DNA from: JANJUB01 sp964586225
GTDB taxonomy: Bacteria > Armatimonadota > Fimbriimonadia > Fimbriimonadales > Fimbriimonadaceae
Assembly (NCBI GenBank): GCA_964586225.1
Contig: CAZPHD010000010.1
Coordinates: 1 to 64,000, forward strand
Length of the DNA stretch: 64,000 nt
Reading direction: 5' to 3'
Position numbers and translations under genes: made by a program. Under the pieces are notes generated by a model, which had not been told where the DNA came from, searched no databases, and saw nothing but the letters and a program-made list of their open reading frames with translations. Position 1 is the first letter of the stretch, and each line of letters opens with the position of its first letter. Positions 36,122-43,315 of this stretch are shown here, piece by piece.

Positions 36122-37053
36122 ATCGATGCAACGGTGCGCGAAGGCGCAGGTCCCCGGGTCGCTCGGACAGAGTCCGTGACCCTGATACTTTGCAAAGCCA
36201 TCGCTGAAGACGGTAGCTACCAACTCGTGCTTGGATTGCAGTCGCTTCGCTGCGAGGTAGTTCGCGCCGGATGAGATGCCGACGCACAGCCCGTGGGCCG
36301 AGCGCAGGTGCTTCGCTGCCTCAATCGCGTCATCGCTCGCGATCACTTCGACGCCGGTAATGATTGGATGAAGCCCACCGGCACCGTCCGAGGCAATTGC
36401 GGGAATGAATCCGTCGCCGATGCCGTAGATCGCATGCGGTCCGGCGGGTCCACCGGACATCACCGCCGACTCGGCGGGTTCAACGGCCACAACGGCGACG
36501 TCAGGCCATTCCTCGCGCAGGGCGGTGCCGACGCCGATCAGAGTTCCCCCCGTACCCACGCCCGCCACAAAGGCATGGATCCGCTGATGGGAGGCAAGCA
36601 GTTCGGCGCCAGTCCCGTGTTGGTGACACAGAGGGTTGAGCGGGTTGGAGAATTGGTCAGGATTAAACCAATCGTTGTCTGCGCCATTCGATCTCGAATC
36701 TCCGCCGCTTCGGCAAAGCTACCCTCGACGGAACACAGGATGAGCTCGGCCCCCAAATCGCGGATTCGGGCCTTACGCTCGTCGGTCATGTTCTCAGGCA
36801 TCACGATCGTGACCGGATGGCCCAGCTTGGCCCCAAAGTAGGCCATCGCGATACCCGTGTTGCCGCTCGTGGCCTCGACAATCGGCTGACCGGGGCGGAG
36901 CAACCCACGCCGTTTGGATTCGCTGAGAATTGCCCAAGCGACCCGATCTTTGACACTACCGGTGCGATTCACGCACTCAAGCTTGACGAGGATGCCTTCG
37001 ACCTCAAGGGTCGGTGTATCGCCCACTCCGGGATACTTTGCAAAAGCCAGCAC
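36098..37053 (-). pseudogene. PLP-dependent cysteine synthase, one single-base frameshift
   Basis: Two frames make one enzyme of about 317 residues that forms cysteine from O-acetyl- or O-phosphoserine. The first frame has NRTGSVKDRVAW with the PLP lysine, and VEATSGNTGIAMAY. The second has AGVGTGGTLIGVG (PLP phosphate loop) and GISSGAN. The junction is near 36688: ACAACGAT should read ACAAACGAT, giving MAQTNDWFNPDQFSNP; one A is missing from an AAA run. Both catalytic halves are intact, so a sequencing slip is more likely than decay. Substrate type (CysK, CysM or phosphoserine type) is not decidable. The last 24 bases overlap the GH15 end. Confidence 0.88.
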
Positions 37054-37102
37054 GAGGACTCCTTAGCCCCTCCCGAGCCGAACCTAGTTTATCCGAACCC
37101 GA

Positions 37103-37444
37103 TCAGATGTTCGCCATGGGCGGCGGCGTGGGCGCGAAAGAAGCGGCCGTGAACCAGACCAGCCAAACCGTGACATAGGCGGCACTGCCCCAGAGCGAAG
37201 CTTTGCGGACAAAGTCCAGATTGAACTGGGCGTACCAGGCGAGCACCAACCAGCCCGCGACGAGTGTGGCTCCTTTGACGAGCGCGAACAGCCACTCGCT
37301 CTGCTCGATGAACACCCGCATCAGTGGATTAAGCTCAACGATCTGACCTTGGGCGTGAAGCACCGCCGTCACCACGAGGTCAACGACTCCAATTCCAACG
37401 AAGAGCAAAATCGCTCGGGTGGGGATGGCTTCTTTCACGGTCAT
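37103..37444 (-). CDS. DUF5658-like small membrane protein
   Basis: 113 residues from ATG 37442-37444 (MTVKEA) with TTGAGG nine bases upstream. Three to four helices: about 9-28, 52-70, 80-103. The NPLMR after the first helix and closing FTAASF pattern fit DUF5658. No known function. It directly follows dacB; the apparent 65-base overlap vanishes if a homopolymer slip in dacB is corrected. Confidence 0.7.
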   Translation of the reverse strand: MTVKEAIPTRAILLFVGIGVVDLVVTAVLHAQGQIVELNPLMRVFIEQSEWLFALVKGATLVAGWLVLAWYAQFNLDFVRKASLWGSAAYVTVWLVWFTAASFAPTPPPMANI

Positions 37445-38714
37445 AGTAATCCTCAAAATCCGTGCCGCGGGGGGGTGCTCCTATCTTAGCCACGATCTCG
37501 TCTTGCAAACGTCGAATATCAGTTGCCGGGGCCACAAAGTGGTTGAAAACGAGTGATATTGCTAGGGTCTTGCCCTCGGCATCTGTGGAAAGGCCGCTGA
37601 GCGAAGAGACCGAGTTCAGCGAGCCGGTCTTCCCCCAGAAAGGAAACCCCTGCAATCGGTTCTTAAGCGTGCCCTCTCCGGGGGCGGCGAGCCACTCTCG
37701 CCATTCGGGCCACCGGCGATCGGCAAAATGCAGGAGCGTCGTTAGGGCACGAGCGGACACAAGGTTATGCCGGCTGAGACCGGAGCCGTCCATCGGTCGC
37801 AGCCACGCGGTATCGAGCCCCGTCTCGGCCACGAGCCGTTTCTTCATGCGCTCGGCAGCTTCCGTATAGGGCGCGTCGGGGCGAACAAACGGCGCTTCAT
37901 GGGCGGCCGCACTCAGCAAGAGAGCCTCGGAAACAAAGTTGTCGCTCCGCTCCAAGCAATCCTTGACGATCTCGCCCAGGGGCGGCGAGATCAGGACGAC
38001 ATCAGGAGGGCGGTTCGGGGTGGTCTCGGTGCGGCCTTCGAGCTTCGCACCAAGGACGAGCGCGGCTGCGACTTCGGCATCGGGCACCGCCAGCGTGTCG
38101 AGCAGTTCATCGGTCTTCGGCAGGCGCTTCGGAACGGTGACGACGCCACGAGACGGATCATAGCGAAGGCGCGAACCCTCGACAATCCGCACGCCGTAGT
38201 TTGCCGGACGAAGCGTCGCCGTGCCATTGCGATTCCAGAGTTCAAAGCCACCACGATCGACCGAAAATGCCGCTGGGCGGGCGGCATAACGATTCGGCAA
38301 GTCATCCCATTCCCACCCTGGGGGCGTCACGGTCGGATAGGCCGACTTCACCCGTAACGTCGCCCCCTTGGGAACCTGAAGGGTTTCTCTCGCTCCCACC
38401 AGCTGGGCATGCGTGATGGCGGGATGGGCCTGCGCCTCGGCGATGATCACGGTCCCTTCGCGCCAGAGCTTAAGTTCACCGCGATGCTCAGGGCCGAGCA
38501 CAAGTAGCGCGTAGATCGCACTGAGAATCTTCTGATTGCTCGCCGGCACCAGCCGATGATCGGGATTGCGCTCGTAGAGCACCGTGCCGTCCGCGTCGGT
38601 CACGAGCGCCGCTGAGACTGACCCTTTGACTTCGGGCCGCGCAAAGTAGTCGTCTAGGTCGATCCCCGGCGAGGTCAATGCAACCCATCCTAGAGTCAGC
38701 GCGGCGAGATTCAC
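37380..38714 (-). CDS. dacB: D-alanyl-D-alanine carboxypeptidase/endopeptidase (PBP4, DacB type)
   Basis: Periplasmic peptidoglycan-trimming serine peptidase. Signal peptide at the N-terminus (MNLAALTLGWVALTSPG). The three catalytic motifs are present: S-x-x-K in VPASNQKILSAIYAL, S-x-N in RSDNFVSEA, K-T-G in FWGKTGSLNSVSS. Length 444 as read, but the last 38 residues (after EIVAKIGAPP) look unlike the family. They begin at a run of seven C on the coding strand (37469-37475). With eight C the protein would end APPPRHGF at 37453, just before the next gene. Single gene or operon with the DUF5658 gene. Confidence 0.9.
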   Translation of the reverse strand: MNLAALTLGWVALTSPGIDLDDYFARPEVKGSVSAALVTDADGTVLYERNPDHRLVPASNQKILSAIYALLVLGPEHRGELKLWREGTVIIAEAQAHPAITHAQLVGARETLQVPKGATLRVKSAYPTVTPPGWEWDDLPNRYAARPAAFSVDRGGFELWNRNGTATLRPANYGVRIVEGSRLRYDPSRGVVTVPKRLPKTDELLDTLAVPDAEVAAALVLGAKLEGRTETTPNRPPDVVLISPPLGEIVKDCLERSDNFVSEALLLSAAAHEAPFVRPDAPYTEAAERMKKRLVAETGLDTAWLRPMDGSGLSRHNLVSARALTTLLHFADRRWPEWREWLAAPGEGTLKNRLQGFPFWGKTGSLNSVSSLSGLSTDAEGKTLAISLVFNHFVAPATDIRRLQDEIVAKIGAPPRGTDFEDYYDRERSHPHPSDFALRWNWSR

Positions 38715-38777
38715 ATTGCTAACGACGTCTCACCATGCCCATCTGTGCCTAGGTTCAAACGGGTACCCTAACGGTCG

Positions 38778-39620
38778 ATGAAGATTCGACTCGGACACTC
38801 GCCAGACAGCGACGACGCATTCATGTTTTGGGGCCTTGCCGAGGGTCCTGTCGAGACCGATCACGAGTTCGAACACATCCTGCGCGATATTCAAACCCTC
38901 AACGAGTGGGCGATGGAGGGGAAGCTCGAATCCACCGCGATCTCGGTCCATGCGTTCGCTTATGTCGCCGACAAATACGCTCTGCTTCGGCACGGGGGTA
39001 GCTTCGGCGAGCAATACGGCCCGATGATCGTTGCCGCGCGCGATTTGTCGCCGGACGAACTCAAGGACACCGTCATCGCCGTTCCCGGCAAGCTCACCTC
39101 CGCATTTCTCCAGCTCAATCTCTACTTCGAGGACCAGTATGGCGAGGGCGTTAAGCCGAAGTTTGAGGTCGTGCCCTTTGACGAAATCATTCCCGCGATC
39201 CAGGATGGTCGCTTCGTTGCAGGCCTCATCATTCATGAGGGCCAGCTCACCTACGCGAAGGAAGGTATGACCCTCATCGCCGACATGGGCAAGTGGTGGA
39301 ATGCCAAAAACGGCTTGCCTTTGCCGCTCGGCGTCAACGTGGTCCGCAAAGATCTCGGCGAGGACATCGTCAAGGAAGTGAGCCGATGCATGCGCGAATC
39401 CATCCAAGCTTCGCTCACGCACCGCGATGAAGCCCTGGAGTATGCGCTGAAGTTTGCGCGTGGCATGGACACGCCGACCAGCGATGAGTTTGTCGGCATG
39501 TATGTGAACCAACGCACCCTTGACATGGGTGATGAAGGCGTTCGCGCGATCCGGCTGCTGCTGAGCGAAGGCGCTCGGATCGGAATGGTGCCCCCGGTGA
39601 CGGTCGACGTCGTCGATTAG
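38778..39620 (+). CDS. mqnD: 1,4-dihydroxy-6-naphthoate synthase (menaquinone, futalosine pathway)
   Basis: Converts cyclic dehypoxanthine futalosine to 1,4-dihydroxy-6-naphthoate. 280 residues with the MqnD signature HSPDSDDAFMFWGL near the N-terminus, STAISVHAFAYV, and the periplasmic-binding-protein-like fold seen in the family; His in GLIIHEGQLTY is the conserved catalytic candidate. Other mqn genes are not in the window. Implies that the organism makes menaquinone by the futalosine route. Confidence 0.93.
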   Translation: MKIRLGHSPDSDDAFMFWGLAEGPVETDHEFEHILRDIQTLNEWAMEGKLESTAISVHAFAYVADKYALLRHGGSFGEQYGPMIVAARDLSPDELKDTVIAVPGKLTSAFLQLNLYFEDQYGEGVKPKFEVVPFDEIIPAIQDGRFVAGLIIHEGQLTYAKEGMTLIADMGKWWNAKNGLPLPLGVNVVRKDLGEDIVKEVSRCMRESIQASLTHRDEALEYALKFARGMDTPTSDEFVGMYVNQRTLDMGDEGVRAIRLLLSEGARIGMVPPVTVDVVD

Positions 39621-39680
39621 GCGAAAGCGCGGCTATACTGGATGCTATGTCAGCAACGGCGCTGACCCCGCGAATCATCC

Positions 39681-41906
39681 ATGTCCGCTCCGGCATTCGA
39701 CATCATTCACGAATGGGAGGAGCCTCAGGAGCTCCACGAGCTTCTCGAGGCCATTCGCGAACGCCGTCAGGACGCCGATCTACAGCGCGTCCGATACGCC
39801 TTCTACATCGCTGAGCAAGCCCACGCTGGGCAGGTGCGGGGTTCGGGCGAGGCCTACATCACACACCCGATCGCCGTCGCTCACATCTTAGCCGAGCTCC
39901 AGGTAGACGACGACACGATTGTAGCGGCCTTGTTGCATGACGTTCTCGAAGATACTGCCCAAAGCCGAGAGTCGCTGGCTGAGGTGTTTGGCGAGGACGT
40001 GGTGGAACTCGTTGAGGGCGTCACCAAGCTCAAGTTCAAGATTCCGAACGAGGCGACCGCCCGCCAAAAGGCCGTAGCCGAAACCACACGTGCCGCCGAG
40101 AGTCTCCGCAAGATGCTCCTGGCGATGGCGAAAGACTTCCGCGTCGTCATCATCAAACTCGCTGACCGGCTGCACAACATGCAAACGCTTGAGGGTCTCT
40201 CGCCCGAGAAGCGCACGCGAATCGCGAACGAGACTCTTGATGTTTACGCACCCCTCGCCGCCCGCCTCGGCATCTGGGAGATCAAGTGGCAACTTGAAGA
40301 CTTGGCCTTCAAGCACCTCCACCCCGAAGAGTTCCAACGCGTGAGTGAGCTGGTTGCCAAGACCCGCACGGAGCGTCAAAAACAAGTCAACAGCGCCATC
40401 CTCCAGCTTAAAGAGCGCCTTGAGAGCAAGGGCATGCGCAACTTTGACATCACGGGCCGCCCGAAGCACCTCTTCTCGATTTTCAACAAGATGGTGAAGC
40501 AGGGACTCGACTTCCACGAGATTTACGACCTGCTCGCGATCCGCGTGATGGCTGGGGACACGAAGGATTGCTACCTGACGCTCATGGAAGTCCACGATCT
40601 GTGGATGCCGATCCCTGGTTTGTTCTTCGATTACATCGCAACCCCCAAGCCCAACGGCTACCAGTCGCTCCACACCAAGGTTGTCGGCCCCGCCGGAGAG
40701 CCGATTGAAGTACAGATCCGCACGCGAGACATGCACGCCATCGCCGAATACGGTGTCGCGGCTCACTGGACTTACAAAGAGGGCAAAGCCGTCGCCAGCG
40801 AAACCACACGCCTCAGCCGGCTTCGACAGCAACTCTTCGACTGGTCGTCCGATGCCCGGACCAGCTCCGATTTTCTCCGTTCGCTCTCGACCGATCTGTT
40901 CAGCGAGCAAGTCTTCGTGTTCACGCCAAAGGGCGACGTGCTTGACTTGCCCAAGGATTCGACGCCCATCGACTTCGCCTTCCGTGTCCACACCGAGTTG
41001 GGCCTGTCGGTCGTGGGTGCCAAGATCAACGGCGTGATGGTTCCGCTTCCGACAAAGCTCAAGAACGGCGATGTTGTCGAGCTCGTCACCCGCGCCAACG
41101 CGCAACCCAGCCTAGACTGGCTGGAGTTTGTGCGTTCGAGCCACGCCCGAAACAAGCTCCGCGCTCACTTCCGCAAGCAAAGCCGTTTCGAAGACGCGCA
41201 GCGCGGCAAGGACCTTCTCGAAAAGGAGCTTCGCTCCATGCGGCTGGAGGCCAAGGAGTTTGTCGGCGAAGATCGGCTTCAGACCGTCGTCCACCACTTC
41301 GACGGGGTTGAAAACGCGACCGACCTACTGGCCAAGATCGGGAGCGGATTGCTGTCGGTACAGAACGTCATCAACAAACTCCGCGGGCATGTCGCCGAAG
41401 TTGCGCCCGACCAGATTCAAACCGCACGTACGAAGGAAGGCAAGCTGACGCTGTCGAAGGACGGTATTGACGGCGTTGTCATTCATCGCGCCAAGTGTTG
41501 CGAACCCATCCCCGGCGACGACGTGGTTGGATATGTCACCCGCGGCCGGGGCATCATGCTTCACCGCAAGGCGTGCCCCAACGCGATTCACTTCGAGAAT
41601 GAAGAGCCGGAGCGTCTGCTGCGGTTGGATTGGCCCAGCGACGGCTCGCACTTCGCGGTGAGTTTGAAGATCGTTACGTTAAACCGTCAGGGACTCTTGA
41701 TGGACATATCCACGATCTTTGGAGAGTCGCAGACCAACGTGTCAGCGGCCAAGATCCGCACGATGCCCAACCACACCGCCGAGATCGAGGTGTCGATTGA
41801 CGTGCGAGATACCGCGCACCTACAATTGGTGATGGCCAAGATCTCGAACTTCTCGGATGTGATCAGCATCCTGCGGATGTTCGGCCGGATCGTGCCGAAG
41901 GCGTAG
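39681..41906 (+). CDS. rel: (p)ppGpp synthetase/hydrolase (Rel)
   Basis: Long bifunctional RelA/SpoT homologue, 741 residues. HD hydrolase domain with ITHPIAVAHIL and LLHDVLEDT (about 52-95); synthetase domain with RPKHLFSIFNKMVKQG and YDLLAIRVM (about 255-300) and NGYQSLHTKV; TGS domain starting VFVFTPKGDVLDLPKDSTP (about 410); C-terminal zinc-finger-like (AKCCEPIPGDDVVGY) and ACT domains. The intact HD motif supports hydrolase activity. Stringent-response regulator. A TATACT at 39634-39639 may belong to its promoter. Confidence 0.96.
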   Translation: MSAPAFDIIHEWEEPQELHELLEAIRERRQDADLQRVRYAFYIAEQAHAGQVRGSGEAYITHPIAVAHILAELQVDDDTIVAALLHDVLEDTAQSRESLAEVFGEDVVELVEGVTKLKFKIPNEATARQKAVAETTRAAESLRKMLLAMAKDFRVVIIKLADRLHNMQTLEGLSPEKRTRIANETLDVYAPLAARLGIWEIKWQLEDLAFKHLHPEEFQRVSELVAKTRTERQKQVNSAILQLKERLESKGMRNFDITGRPKHLFSIFNKMVKQGLDFHEIYDLLAIRVMAGDTKDCYLTLMEVHDLWMPIPGLFFDYIATPKPNGYQSLHTKVVGPAGEPIEVQIRTRDMHAIAEYGVAAHWTYKEGKAVASETTRLSRLRQQLFDWSSDARTSSDFLRSLSTDLFSEQVFVFTPKGDVLDLPKDSTPIDFAFRVHTELGLSVVGAKINGVMVPLPTKLKNGDVVELVTRANAQPSLDWLEFVRSSHARNKLRAHFRKQSRFEDAQRGKDLLEKELRSMRLEAKEFVGEDRLQTVVHHFDGVENATDLLAKIGSGLLSVQNVINKLRGHVAEVAPDQIQTARTKEGKLTLSKDGIDGVVIHRAKCCEPIPGDDVVGYVTRGRGIMLHRKACPNAIHFENEEPERLLRLDWPSDGSHFAVSLKIVTLNRQGLLMDISTIFGESQTNVSAAKIRTMPNHTAEIEVSIDVRDTAHLQLVMAKISNFSDVISILRMFGRIVPKA

Positions 41907-41919
41907 CTTCACATCAAAT

Positions 41920-41980
41920 GTAGCCAAGGGATGATACGTGCCCGTGGAATCTCCGGCGGCACGTATCATCCACCGGCTAC
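41920..41980. terminator. Long nested inverted repeat between convergent rel and acyl-CoA dehydrogenase
   Basis: Inner arms GGATGATACGTGCC (41929-41942) and GGCACGTATCATCC (41958-41971) are a perfect 14-bp match; outer arms GTAGCC/GGCTAC (41920-41925, 41975-41980) extend it. The minus-strand stop codon lies in the right outer arm. Probably a bidirectional terminator. Confidence 0.75.
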
Positions 41981-43167
41981 GAGAAGGGCCACGTCGGAAG
42001 CGTCCGCGCCAGCGGCTTGTCGCTCCGATAGCCGAGCTCGTATTCCGCCTGCATGATCGTGTGGATTTCGTGGGTGCCTTCGTAGATCATCGCGCCGCGC
42101 GAGTTGCGGAAGTAGCGCTCCACCGGGAACTCGTCGCAGAAGCCATAGGCTCCGTGAATCTCGACCGCCTTGTGCGCGGCATCAAAAGCGGCGGCGCAGT
42201 TCGTCCACTTCGCCATCGAGCACTCGCGCGTGTGGCGTTGGCCCGTGTTCTTCATCCAACCCACCTTGTAGTACAGCAACCGACCGATCTCGCGGCCCTG
42301 GACCATGCTCGCGATCATCTGCTGCACGAGTTGCTTCTTGCCGATCGCCTCGCCCTGAACGGTGCGGTCATTGGCATAGGGCACGCACGCATCCAAACAC
42401 GCCGTGATGATGCCGACCGCTCCGGCCGCGACTGTGTAGCGCCCGTGATCGAGCGCCGACATGGCGACCTTAAAGCCATCACCCTCTTCGCCGAGCATGC
42501 AGTCCGCGGGAACGCGCATGTCCTCGAAGAAGATCTCGCCGGTGTTGCCCGCCCGGACACCCAGCTTGCCGTGGATGGCGCGGCTGCTAAAACCGGGCGT
42601 GTTACGATTCACGATGAAAGCCGCATAGGGCGCCTTCGCTTGCGTCTCCGCTAGGCGGGTGATTACCAGGAACTGGTCGGCGTAGTCGGCGAGCGAAATC
42701 CATGCTTTCTGACCATTGATGATGTAGCTGTCGCCGTCCTTGCGGGCGGTGGTCTTCAGGTTCGAGGCGTCCGATCCGGCGTTCGGCTCAGTCAAGCCAA
42801 AGGCCCCGATGAGTTCGCCCGTCGCCAGGCCCGGCAGCCAGCGTTGCTTCTGCTCCTCGGTGCCCCATTGCATGAGCGTGAGACAGTGTAGCCCGCTGTG
42901 GACGGACATGACGACGCGGGCGCTCGTGTCGGCGCGCTCAAGTTCCTCGCACACGATGCCGAGGCTGATGTAATCGGTGTCGCTGCCGCCGTACTTGGCA
43001 GGAATCGAGATGCCGAGCATGCCCGCGGCACCCATTCTTTCGAGGGTAGCCCGGTCGCTGCGGGCCTCGCGATCGCGCTCGCGTAGGTCAGGGAGAATTT
43101 CGGTCTGCCCAAACTTGTAGGCAGACTCGCGAATCAACTCATGCTCGGCGCTGAGGGAGAAGTCCAT
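41977..43167 (-). CDS. Acyl-CoA dehydrogenase
   Basis: FAD enzyme of fatty-acid or branched-chain acyl-CoA oxidation. 396 residues: helical N-terminus with RDREARSDRATLERMG, GAFGLTEPNAGSDASNLKTTA (acyl-CoA signature 1), FGKKQLVQQM-like IGKKQLVQQMIASM, and C-terminal AHKAVEIHGAYGFCDEFPVERYFR. The catalytic base is the Glu in IYEGTHEIHT. Full length. Chain-length preference unclear. Gene is downstream of ppdK on the same strand but separated by a decamer-repeat element. Confidence 0.93.
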   Translation of the reverse strand: MDFSLSAEHELIRESAYKFGQTEILPDLRERDREARSDRATLERMGAAGMLGISIPAKYGGSDTDYISLGIVCEELERADTSARVVMSVHSGLHCLTLMQWGTEEQKQRWLPGLATGELIGAFGLTEPNAGSDASNLKTTARKDGDSYIINGQKAWISLADYADQFLVITRLAETQAKAPYAAFIVNRNTPGFSSRAIHGKLGVRAGNTGEIFFEDMRVPADCMLGEEGDGFKVAMSALDHGRYTVAAGAVGIITACLDACVPYANDRTVQGEAIGKKQLVQQMIASMVQGREIGRLLYYKVGWMKNTGQRHTRECSMAKWTNCAAAFDAAHKAVEIHGAYGFCDEFPVERYFRNSRGAMIYEGTHEIHTIMQAEYELGYRSDKPLARTLPTWPFS

Positions 43168-43190
43168 CGCCGAAGAGTTTACTTGGTGGG

Positions 43191-43315
43191 GATGGTTCGG
43201 ATTGGTTCGGGTTGGCTCGGGTTAGTTCGGATTTGTTCGGGTTGGCTCGGACGCCGGTACGAATGCAACCGGCGACTTCGGTTCAATCCAACCCGAACCA
43301 ACCCGAGCCATTCCC
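43191..43315. repeat. Decamer tandem array with inverted copies
   Basis: Six units of exactly 10 bp (43191-43250): GATGGTTCGG, ATTGGTTCGG, GTTGGCTCGG, GTTAGTTCGG, ATTTGTTCGG, GTTGGCTCGG. A central hairpin CGCCGGT...ACCGGCG follows (43252-43274), then inverted units AACCCGAACC and AACCCGAGCC (43290-43309). It fills the space between the ppdK stop and the acyl-CoA dehydrogenase start. Confidence 0.85.

Noticed and set aside
39888..41105. Minus-strand open frame of 405 codons opposite rel
   Set aside because: Shadow; rel has all domain motifs in the plus frame.
43191..43250. Possible CRISPR array
   Set aside because: Units are 10 bp without spacers; no cas genes in the window.
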